A stretch of DNA of 64,000 nt from assembly GCF_000151315.2 (NCBI RefSeq), contig NW_011887301.1, positions 489,117-553,116 of the forward strand. The letters run 5' to 3'. Of the stretch, positions 1-13,949 are shown piece after piece; position 1 is the first letter of the stretch, and every line of letters starts with the position of its first letter. The notes under the pieces are model-generated. The model searched no databases. It worked only from the letters and a program-made list of their open reading frames with translations, and was not told the origin of the DNA. The position numbers were made by a program, and so were the translations under genes. The stretch comes from Capsaspora owczarzaki ATCC 30864 (lineage: Eukaryota > Opisthokonta > Filasterea).

Positions 1-1655
1 AAAAGAAAAGGGCGGCAGGGTGAAGGCCTCGTCTCCAATCAAACAAAGTTCACGCAAACCGTCCCAGTTTCCGAATTTTCCGACATCAAGCATGCCAATG
101 GGCGCAGAAATGAAGGAAGTATTAACGGATGAATTGCTGATTGGAGGGCGAGCCTTGGGATTGGGTTGCGAGTTGTGGCGGAAATCGGCTGCGGGTTCGG
201 GGTCTTGATCCTCTTCCAGCCGCTCTTCTAACGTAAAAATAATCCCATCCATGTGCATGACGCGGATGTTGGACAAGTGTGCCGATGCGGCCTCGACAAA
301 GTAGTATGGAACGTGCGAGAGTTTGAGGGTATGTAGTCGAGAACACTGCGCGAGATGCGGAATCAAGGCCTCGAGATTGTCCGAGCGGGGGTCGTGCTCC
401 TGCCACGGGACAGCTTCCAAGGTTAATTGGAGGAGGGTGTTGACGACTCGATCTTTGAAGCGTTGCCAGCTGGTAACGCGAGTGTCCATCAGATTCAGAT
501 GAACGCGACGCCACTAGAGAGAGCAGGATGATGCGGAGTGATGGAAGAAGCGAGAGGATTGTGAGCAAAAGAAGGACGAAAGCAGAACGAGCTCACAGTT
601 TGATGCCGACTTACAAAAAACGGCTGCGAGCACAAATCTCGCCAGCTACGACATGTCTGTGCTGCTCGGCACAAATCCACAACAGACAAGAACGAAAATA
701 CTTGCATGAGGCAGTCCACGCCGAGGGCTTGGATGTGCGTCTTGAGTGGTTTCGGCGGTGGGTTGCATCGCAATGGAGCTGCCTCGGCCGAATCGGAGGG
801 CGGTCGAGTCCCTCGTTGTCGCTTCGTCCTCTTCCTCCTCCTCCTCTTCCTCCTGGTAGACGAGCTTCTTGAGGTCTTCTTCTTCCCGCCGCGTTGACGG
901 GTTTGGCTGTCGCTGAGGTCGAATAGTTGATTCCCTTTGTCTTCCTCCTCCTCCTCCTCCTCTTCTTCTTCTTCTTCTTCTTCTGCATCTTCATCGTCTT
1001 CATCATCGTCTTCATCATCGTCGTCCTCATCTTGATCGCACTCGTACTCGGAACTTTCGCTGTCCGCTTTGAGCAAATTCCTCGCTTCGTTCAACTTCTG
1101 ATACAGCACGATCGAGTACGAGTTTTCACGCAGCGATGGTCCTCGAGTATGGCATGGCGCCAAGTACTGCAGAAAGTTCTCGTCGTAGGCAATGCCAAAC
1201 TTGTCAAAGACCTGAATCCACGACAGCTCGGTGGTTGCCTTGTACTCGCGCGCCCAATTGCGCAGCACTGGCCATGGCGCCAACTGCTGCTGCGTCCGAT
1301 CTTGGTCTGCCGTCTCTTGTTCTTGCGCGGGATTGTGCTCGTCTGGGTCTGGGCGATCGTCTTGTTGGGCCGGGTCTGGGTGTGGGTCTGGGTCTGGGTC
1401 TGGGTGAGCTTTGAGCTTTGGGCGATTGGCAGCAGGATGACGATGGACTGGAGCTGGCTTGGCTGGGCTTTGCAATCTGCGCTCTCGTGGCGACGTCCGC
1501 CGTTGTGGGGCTACGGGTATCAGCAGCGCGGGACTGACGGTGGCATCCATGTCGTCAGTGCCGGGATTGCTGTGATCGCTGGTGAGCAGCCGCACATCGT
1601 CCAGGTCGTCCGATCCCAGTGGCGCCCCTTCCGCCATTCCGTCCTCTGGTTCCAT
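1..1655 (-). CDS. F-box/leucine-rich-repeat protein (3' end outside window)
   Basis: Probable substrate receptor of an SCF (Skp1-Cullin-F-box) ubiquitin ligase. ATG at 1655, directly preceded by a T-rich stretch ending in gcag, so a 5' UTR intron acceptor may lie just upstream. Exon 1 (1655-615) encodes a low-complexity N-terminus, a long Asp/Glu run of about 35 residues (near 940-1040), a Lys/Arg-rich nuclear-localisation-like patch, and an F-box with the core ALGVDCLMQVFSFLSVVDL. A GTAAGT donor at 614 and an acceptor at 514 join in phase 0 to exon 2 (513-1), which reads WRRVHLNLMDT and then LRR-like segments (LHTLKLSHVPYYF, LSNIRVMHMDGI). The protein continues beyond position 1. Family membership is clear from F-box followed by LRRs; the specific orthologue and substrate are unknown. 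Confidence 0.8.
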
Positions 1656-1935
1656 CCAACTGCAACAAAAAAAATCCAAACGCAGCGCGAGTCAAAGTAT
1701 GGAAAGTGGAGGATTATTGTGGAAACTCCAAGACCGAAAATTCGCGTTGTGTGCGCGAGCGTCAAAAAAAGCGCGCCAAAAATGAAAGGGGGACTGATGC
1801 TATGAACAATCTCCATCATCCAAGAACGTTTACCATTTTGCTGCCATACATAAATCATTCTATGCTGAGTGTTGCGAATGAGCTCAGTCGTCTTTATCAC
1901 AACTGTACTGTTTCGATTTGCTTCTTCAAACCACC
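1656..1935. promoter_or_regulatory. Divergent intergenic region between F-box and uridine phosphorylase genes
   Basis: These 280 bases separate two start codons pointing away from each other, so the promoters of both genes must lie here or overlap. No TATA box is convincing. The region is AT-richer than the flanking coding DNA. Confidence 0.4.
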
Positions 1936-3639
1936 ATGAATCCACTGCTTCGCAAGGACTCTGTGCTGCCCAACGCGCCGCTGCAACTCGCGTCCAACGC
2001 CACCGCCGTCGCCGCTGCTGCTGCGCACCATGCTGCCGGACTGACATCGTACGCACTCACTCCCATCATCCCACCCCGCACCGCCCTCATGAGAACTGAT
2101 CAGTGGGCTTACGTCTTCACACTATCTTTTTTTTTTTTTTTTTTTTTTTTTTTGGTTTTTGGGGATTTTGTCGTGTCTGACCAATGCCTCTGACTGGCTG
2201 TTCGCTGCAGGTCGATTGCACTGGACAATCCGCACGTCGTCAAGCTCGATGTCGATTTCCTGTACCACTTGGGCCTCGACACCAGCATGGACTTTAAGGC
2301 CATGTTTGGCGACGTCAAGGTAAGAACGAGGCTGTCCTTCATCGCGCACACAGCAAAAAAAGATTGTTGCGTATGATGACGATGATGATTGTGCATCAGC
2401 TGGACGACTATGATAAGGACATCGGAGGTTGTATCGGAGTGGTTGGGAGAGGGGGCAAAGGGGAAGGTGGCCTGACTTATCAGTTCCAGCTGTGCTCGCA
2501 TTCTCATCTTGTGCTCACCTTGAAACTGCTTCCTTTGACACTAGTTTGTGTGCATGGGTGGAAGCAACAACCGCATGCTGGAGTTTGCCAAGCGCGTCGC
2601 AGAGGAGCTGGGCATCACTCTGCCGGTGGGTGCAGCCATTGCCGACGTTTCGCGCACGGATCGGTACTGCCTGTACAAGGTTGGACCTGTGATTTCCGTC
2701 AGCGTAAGTGTGCGCGATGACTCCAAACCGTGGTACCACCCTGACGCATTCGAGTGGCTCACCTCGGCTGTGTGTACCAATGATTTTGTCTTCTTTTTCG
2801 TTCTTGTTTTACCAGCACGGAATGGGCATCCCATCCATTTCCATTTTGCTGCACGAAATCACAAAGCTGATGCACTACGCGGGTGCCACCGAAGTGATTT
2901 ACTTGCGCATTGGCAGCTCGGGTGGCATTGGCGTTCCTGCCGGCACGATTGTCATTACGGAAGAAGCGCTTGATGGCGAGCTCAACCCCTTCCACACGCT
3001 CAAGGTGCTGGGAAACAAGATCTACCGTGACGCCAAGTTCGATCGCGCTCTCCTTGACGAGATTGCTGCCTGCAAGACACCCGAAATGAACGTCCTTGTT
3101 GGCAAGACGATGTGCGCGGAGGACTTTTACGAAGGTGAGAGAGCACTGCGCGTTCGTGTTGGATTTTTTTTTGGTCGGGCGAATGCGTGATACTAACTTG
3201 TCACTTCTACAACCCCCCTTGCATCAACCAGGTCAAGCACGCCTTGACGGCGCCATTTGCGAGTATCCCCAGGACGCCAAGTTTGCCTTCTTTAGCAAAG
3301 CCCAAGCCAAGGGCGTGGTCAACATGGAGATGGAGTCTCTCGAGTTTGCCGCGTTCACTTGGCACTTGAAGGTGAGTGCAGAGGGGATGGCAACAGTTGT
3401 TTGACGAAATTGCAAGATTTGAGCATTTTCTCATTCTTTGATTTTCTTTTTCTGTTTTATTGAGATTGCAGATCCCAGCGGCCGTTCTTTGCGCCACCTA
3501 CCTCAACCGAATGGAGACTGACCAGGTGTCGTCGCCTCCGCACGTCATCCATGCTTATTCCGAAAACACGCAAAACTTGGCTCTTGCCTTCATGAAGAAG
3601 CGATTGGCCTCGTACGCGGCTCGCCCTGCTGCCAAGTAA
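1936..3639 (+). CDS. Uridine phosphorylase
   Basis: Pyrimidine salvage enzyme: uridine + phosphate gives uracil + ribose-1-phosphate, in the cytosol. Six exons join cleanly: 1936-2048, 2211-2319, 2545-2703, 2816-3134, 3232-3371, 3472-3639 (1008 nt, 335 aa, similar to animal UPP1/UPP2). ATG at 1936 has a strong CCACC context. Family motifs visible are FVCMGGSNNRM, HGMGIPSISILLHE with LRIGSSGGIG (phosphate and ribose binding), and GVVNMEMES, which contacts the ribose. All introns are GT-AG; intron 1 carries a 27-T homopolymer. The gene converges on the histidine kinase gene, 177 bp away. Could in principle act on other nucleosides, but the NMEMES and GSSGGIG signatures favour uridine. Confidence 0.93.
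2127..2153. repeat. 27-nt poly(T) tract in intron
   Basis: Uninterrupted T run inside intron 1 of the uridine phosphorylase gene, about 57 bases upstream of the acceptor. Probably an extended polypyrimidine tract. Confidence 0.9.
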
Positions 3640-3816
3640 ACCCGAGAGCGACTCTCGCTATGGTTTTTTGGGTGTGCGATATGTTATCGACCCTTTTTAT
3701 TTGCTGCTTGAGAGACAGAGACGGAAGGCAACGATGGCAAACCAATCTTGCAAGGTGATTTTTTTTTGTATTTTCCAACAATGGTCACTGAACTGCGAAA
3801 CAAACACAAAACCCCA

Positions 3817-6800
3817 TCATTCTTCCGGCAACTCGTGCATCCAATCGGCAAGTAGGCCCAAAAGACTGGCCTGATTGACGGGCTTTGGCAAGTAGTGGTC
3901 CATGCCCGCCGCGAGGCAGAGCTCGGCATCCTCTGGCACGTCGTTGGCTGTGACTGCAATGACGGTGATGTGACGATTCGTGCCATGCTCGCGCGCGCGC
4001 AACCGCCTTGTCGCTTCGTAGCCGTCGAGCACTGGCATCTGGCAATCCATCAACACGACATCGTACTCGTGTTCGTCCATCATGTCGAGCGCCTCTTGCC
4101 CATTGAATGCCGAGTGGGTTCGGAACCCCAGCTTGTCGAGGATGGTAACAACGACCTTTTGATTGACATTGTTGTCGTCAACGACCAAAATGCGAGCACG
4201 CTGCGGGGACGGTCCCATCTTTCGGAGTGCCCTCTGAATAGGATGAGCCGGGCTGGAGCAGGATGGACACTCGACGTCTGGATTTACAGCAGGGACAGGA
4301 ACAATAGTGCGGGAGGTGGATTCAGGCGGCAAAGAAGTCGATGCTGCCAAAGGCTGCGCTTCATCGGTGGGGTCGGGCGTGAGTGGACCGGAGACCAAGT
4401 GTGACCCAGGCTGCATTCCATTCGATGATTCGGCCTGGGCAGTGGCTGAAAAATCCATACTCGGCGCAGGAAGAGTGGTGGACAAACCCTCAGCAGCAGC
4501 TCCCTCGATCCGAACCGAATTGTCCTGAACCGCCGCAAGCGGTGATTTGGTGACCACCTCATCGGGCAGAGTCGGTGGTGATGGGAGCGCAAGGTTGAAG
4601 GGCAGCACGATCGAAATGGTCGTGCCTTGGTTTTCAACGCTCGAAGCTTGGATGGCACCGTTGAGAAGCTCGATCAACCCTTTGCAGATGGCCAAGCCGC
4701 TCCCCATCCCGCCGTACTTGCGATCAGCGGACGAGTCGGCCTGGAAGAAGCGCTCAAACACCCTCGACAACGTGAGCTCGCTCATGCCGATGCCAGTGTC
4801 TGTGACTTGTATCCGAATACTGGTCGGGATGGACACTTCAATTTTCGGAGCGGCAGCTTCTTGGGCAGGGTCCTTTGCAGGTTGGTGCGTCTGCTCCTGG
4901 GACTCGTCCATGGAATTATAGCGTGCATACGGGATGAACCCCGACGTGGAAGCTTGAGCAACGTCCTCCATTTGTGTTTTGGACGTCATGGGCTGCAGCA
5001 GCCGAGCACCTCCACTTTTACTGGCCGCATTCGAGTCCAGCTGTACGTGGACCTGCACCGAACCCTCCGAGGTGAACTTGATGGCGTTTCGCAGGATGCG
5101 AGACAGAATCTGCTCGATAAGAGAGCGATCGCTCACCACCATGTCTGGAACATTCTCATCGACTGAAAAGGGCAGAGGCAGCTGCTTGGCTTGTGCGCGC
5201 GGCCGAAGTTTGTCGAGTTGCTCCACGAGTACATCGCGCAGCGAAAACCGCGACATCTTGAGCTCGACCTCGTTGGAGTTGATCGTGGACAGGAGGAGAA
5301 TGTCGTTCACGTTTTCGACGAGCGAAGCGCCAGAGTCCATGAGCATTTGCAGCCATTCGATCTGTTGCTCATCTGTGATCACGTTCGAAAGGCATTGCGC
5401 CATGCCCATAATGCCATTGAGTGGGGTTTTCAGCTCGTGCGACATGTTGCACAAAAACCGGTTGTTGGCCACCTTCGCAGCGTTCAACGTCAAGATGGCT
5501 TCCTGCTCGACAATCTGTCGCTGTCGCTTGTCCGTTATGTCTTTGATAAATCCGATAAAGCAAAGATCGTTGTCTTGGCGAAAACGCTTAATGGAAATGC
5601 GCACCGGAAGCTTGCCAGAGTGCTTGCAAAGCGACTCGGTATCGACATGCGTGTGCAGGAATGGCCCGTCTCCCTCTCTAAGGCACTTGGTCATTCCGTT
5701 CCGGTGGCTTTCTCGAGCCTGCTCGGGAATGATGAGATCGCACAGCATGCGACCCACTGCTTCTTGACGGCTCCAACCAAGCATTGTTTCCGCGCTCGGG
5801 CTCCACTCGATGATGACCCTAACAAAAGGCCTTTTGTGTTATGATCAGAGATCCTTCCACGAAGATACGAGTAATGGGTTGATGATGAGAGTGATGATAG
5901 GGAAACAAGAGACTTCACTTATACAAAGCGACGAGTGAACACACTCCAAATACAGATACACATCAATCCATAACACTCCGCCTTTCTTTCCCCCCCTTTC
6001 GAGACATTCCCAAAGCACTAGCGCTTCTTGCGTTTGGCACTTTCCCGAGTAGGCTTGTTCGGGTTAGCCTTATGAAATGCCTCCGTCATTCGATGGTGTT
6101 CTCCAAACACCTCCCACGGCTCTACAATAGTCTTCGCTTTGGGCCTACTCTGTCCTTGCTCGCACCAACAACAAGCCAGCACCCATAACTCATTTGCACC
6201 ACCTTCAACTTACCCGTGCCTGTCGATTATCACGATGGCGTCAAGAGCCCCGGCCAGAACGGCATGGCGCCAGGCTTGGCATTCCAGGTGAATTCCGGGA
6301 TAGCTCCTGGGAGAGGCCGCCCAGGCTTGAGAGACCAATAGGATGCAGATAACATGTAGGACTGCGAATAAGATGACTAGGGGTGCCAGCAGGTGCATCG
6401 CGGCGGGGGCTGAGACGGAATGGGTGTCCTGCTCAAGATGAACGCTGCGCGCGAACCCTTCGGCGTTTATTTCGTCCTGCTGCGAATTGTCGCCGCGCAG
6501 CAGCGGACCCGGCGATTCGAGCATGGACTGAAAGAACAGAGATTGAATGGCAATACAAGCGAATGCATGCGCCGTTGCGGAGGCAGCCAGCACAACCGCC
6601 ACAAACAAGCGACTTTTGAGCATTTCGCAGCCAAAGTGACGCCTCGGAATTTTTACAGTTTGGCCGTCCGCTGCTATTCCTTCACTATAGAAATTGGTGT
6701 CGTTCATGGGGAACATGCGAAGCAGCGCGACGGTGAATCGGCGATAAATCGCATGGATGGTCGCTGGCACCGTTAGCAGCGCTGCCCAGATGGCCCACCT

Positions 6801-6824
6801 TTGCCGGTCGATCGTTTCCGCCAT
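3817..6824 (-). CDS. Membrane-anchored PAS hybrid histidine kinase
   Basis: Two-component phosphorelay sensor. Two exons (6824-6214 and 5818-3817) join in phase 2 to give about 870 aa. The N-terminus has two to three hydrophobic helices (WAIWAALLTVPATIHAIY; LFVAVVLAASATAHAFACIA; LLAPLVILFAVLHVICILLV). A PAS domain spans the splice junction (ALDAIVIIDRHG then VIIEWSPSAETMLGW). The HisKA H-box is SHELKTPLNG, His near residue 331. The ATPase domain has an N-box (LRNAIKFT), G1 (VTDTGIGMS), F-box (FERFFQADSS) and a G2 box reading GGMGSGLA. After a Pro/Ser-rich linker a receiver domain carries the phospho-acceptor Asp in VVLMDCQMPVLDGYEATRRL and the late Lys in YLPKPV. Animals lack such kinases. 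The ligand is unknown; no periplasmic-type sensor domain is seen. Confidence 0.92.
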
Positions 6825-6952
6825 TCAATGACGAGTGTCGCTGTTTTTGTTTTTGTTTTGTTTTTTGGTCAAGTGGAGAGTTTTCGTGTAAATTTTAAAT
6901 GGAGTGGTCTGGGAAAAAAAAAAACATCATTTGAATGGATTGTTGACAAGTT

Positions 6953-10885
<3,933 letters not shown>

Positions 10886-11671
10886 TCTGCTAAAAGCTGT
10901 GAATTTTGCTGTTTGGATGACGTAAAAGAATGAGTGTTGTCTGAGATTGAAAGCAAGTCAACAAACAAAATTAGAAAATGTAAAATATTACATTATTCAA
11001 AGTGAAAAGTGCACAGTGATTCATTGCAGAGATCACCAAGGTGCAAAAAGTGAAACGGAGCTTTGAAACACAAAGTGCGGTCTGAGGTCTTCATCATGCA
11101 CCTGGCTTGACGAGCAAAAGCATCTTCGGCGCACACTCAACGAGATGACATCCAAGGCATCAGACCTCGAGCTTGGTGGTTTGTCGGCTGTGCAGTTGAA
11201 TTCGCGATCGCTGACTTGACCGGGATACCAATCTTGTTCGTTCTGCGAGGACAGCTCGTTTTTCGCCCCACGATTATAGCACCCGTCAACCAGGACGAAT
11301 CCATCGAGTGTGGTTGCACCTCCCTTCCATCCTAGGCAGCTCGAGTGCGTGCTCGGTCCTGATCTTGCCAATCCAGATCCAACACCTTCAATGCCATTCC
11401 TGTTCGTCCGTCCTTCTTCCGTCCTTCTCCTCCCTCCGTGTCGGTCATTTTTCCATCATCATCATCGTCGTCGTGATCAAAATTCATTGTTCACGCCAAC
11501 CTTCCGTTTCCGTGATTGTGTTTACTGTTTTTTCCCCCCAAAACAAACTTACAATGATTGCGATCACGGAGGATTTTCTTCTATTAAAAAAACCGTCCCC
11601 CTTCAAAAAGGGCCAACGTTTCGCTTTTGGAATTGTCAGTCTTTTTGTATTGAACAAATAAGAATTCAACC
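10886..11671. promoter_or_regulatory. Divergent intergenic region, UBE3A-like / WrbA-like genes
   Basis: 786 bases between two start codons that point apart. It holds AT-rich stretches (10970-11000) and short open frames with no family resemblance. No confident promoter motif and no RNA gene recognised. Confidence 0.4.
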
Positions 11672-13180
11672 ATGGTCAAGGTGTTTGTGATTTACTACTC
11701 GACTTACGGCCACGTCGCCAAGGTACAGAGCTCTTACTAACTCTCTCTAACTCTCTTACTCTCTCTCTCTCTCTCTCGCTCGCTCTATTGCTCGCGATCG
11801 CTCGTCCTTGTCACAGTGTCATTTTTTTTTTTTTCGCTTTTTTCTTCTTCTACGTCTTCTTCTTCTTCTTCTTTTTTCCTTCCTTCTGCAACACTTCGCT
11901 CCCGCGTTTCAACCATCATCGTCATCTTCTTCATCTTCATCTTCATCTTTGTTTGGTTGCTGATTCGCACTGTGTCGCCATTCAAAAAAGCGTTCAAAAT
12001 CTTCACCAAAAAGAAACGGCGTTTTAAGATTGCGCCAACAAAACAAAAAACAGTTTGTTTTTCGCCAAATGCGGACGTCGAACAACAACAGTGCATTCAA
12101 ACAACAGCGCATTCAACTTTGCCAATGCTATTGAATGAATGGTGACTAACTTGAATGAAAGAAGGGGGAGGTGGGAGTGCGGAACTAGTCTGACTCGTCT
12201 GACTGCGTTTGCTCAGTTGAAGTCGCGACTGTGAAACAACCAAAAAAAAAAAAATCAAACTGTGATGCGAAAACCAAGAGCGAATGAGATTGCATTGCAA
12301 TGACTCGCTTTGAAAAAATACTATCATTAAAAAAAATATGTGCGTGATTGCGATCTCATTGCAGGATGTGAAAGATTTGAATGCACGATCTGTGAAAACC
12401 CACACACAAAAAAAAAAAAAAAAAAAAAAAAAAAATGCCTGTCCGTTGTTTACTCACCTGATCTCGTTGGTGTGCTTTTTGATTGAATCTCTAACAGCTC
12501 GCCGATACCATCGCCAAGAGTAAGTTTCTGACGACTATACTATTGCTTTGGTGTGCTTCAACCTGCTTGAAAATGTCAACTTACTGAGAATTGTTTTTTG
12601 TTTTTTGCACTTCTCCCCGTGTTCAGGCGCCGCCACTGTTGCTGGCGTCGACGTCAAGCTCTGGCAGGTCGCCGAGACCCTGTCGGACGATATCCTTGGC
12701 AAGATGCACGCTCCTGCCAAGAAGGCCGAGGTGCCCGTCATCCAGGCTGCCGACCTCGCCGAGGCGGACGCCTTCCTGATTGGCTTCCCCACTCGCTATG
12801 GCGCCTTCCCTTCGCAGGTCAAGGCTCTGTTCGACGCGACTGGCGGCCTCTGGTCTAAGGGTGCCCTCGTTGGCAAGCCCTTCGGCTTCTTCACCTCGAC
12901 TGGCAACCTCGGTGGTGGCCAGGAGACCACCATCCAGAGCGCCCTGAGCTTTGTCGTCCACCACGGCGGCATCTTTGTGCCCGTCGGCTACACTTCGCCC
13001 CTGCTCTTTGACAACTCTGAGCCCCGTGGTGGCAGCCCTTGGGGCCCCGGCACCTTCACCAACGGTGACGGCTCCCGCCAACCCTCCGAGAAGGAGCTCC
13101 AGATCACCACCGAGTTCGGCGTCCACTTTTCCAAGATTGCTCGTGACTTGGCTGCTGGCCGCGCTGCCAACAGCAAGTAA
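11672..13180 (+). CDS. WrbA-type NAD(P)H:quinone oxidoreductase (flavodoxin-like)
   Basis: FMN-dependent two-electron quinone reductase of the WrbA/Pst2/Ycp4 family, protecting against quinone redox stress, probably cytosolic or membrane-associated. Three exons: 11672-11722 (51 nt), 12498-12519 (22 nt) and 12627-13180; total 627 nt, 208 aa, the usual family length. Exon 1 gives MVKVFVIYYSTYGHVAK, containing the flavodoxin phosphate loop (YSTYGH). The 22-nt exon supplies LADTIAK. Exon 3 holds the WrbA signatures GFPTRYGAFPSQVKALFDAT, GKPFGFFTSTGNLGGGQETT and SEPRGGSPWGPGTF. The 775-bp first intron is unusually long for this window, with a CT-repeat and a 28-nt poly(A). Confidence 0.93.
11755..11785. 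repeat. CT-rich microsatellite in intron
   Basis: A run of CTCTCT with minor interruptions shortly after the first donor site of the WrbA-type gene. Confidence 0.7.
12408..12435. repeat. 28-nt poly(A) tract in intron
   Basis: Uninterrupted A run in the long first intron of the WrbA-type gene, about 62 bases before the 22-nt exon. Confidence 0.9.
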
Positions 13181-13454
13181 AAGCTCTAGCGGCGGTGCTT
13201 TTTTTTTTTTCCTTTCCTGAGAAGTTGCACAGGTTTTTGTTGCTCTTTGGGAGGAGGAAGGTCTACTGTGAATCATGAATATAACTTTTGCCTGCTCAGA
13301 TCCGTCCAAGGACGACAACGTTCTTGTAGTGTTTTTTTGGGTTGGTTGGTTGGTTGGGGGTTTACTCGCACAGTCATGCAATGATAAAAGAGTTGTATTC
13401 TCCAGTATATTTGACCGTTACCACAAGCCCCTCGCACATGAACGAAATGATTGA

Positions 13455-13899
13455 CTATTGTGTCGGTGGCGGAGGGTGCGCGGCTGAGGGTGGGGCTGCG
13501 GCTGAGGGCGCAGCTGCGGATGAGACTTGAGGCTGAGCTCCCTGTGCCGCAGCTGCAGACTGCTGCTGAGCTTGGTAGCTTTGGTAATATTGCGCGTACT
13601 GCTGCCAGTTTGGGTCGTTGGGGTAAATGTACACATACTGCTGGTCGGCACTTACGGTCGGCTGGCCCTGGTACGGGTAGGCAGGATATCCGGAACCAGA
13701 GTAAGCTGCAGCCGTCGGCATGGCATGGGTTGGAACAGAGGGTCGTTGCTCTTGGTACGCGGGTTGGGTTTGCATCGGCTCAACTTTGACAGAAACAGCA
13801 GGAGATGCTGTCGGGGCATAAGAAGGCGGTGGGATGGAACCCTGTTGTTGCTGCTGGTGTTGTTGCTGTTGCTGCTGCTGCTGTTGCTGCTGTTGTTGC

Positions 13900-13949
<50 letters not shown>

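Noticed and set aside
927-1805. Plus-strand open frame of 292 residues
   Set aside because: It is the complement of the acidic and Gln/Asp-rich coding region of the F-box gene; its hydrophobic runs are the antisense reading of Asp/Glu codons.
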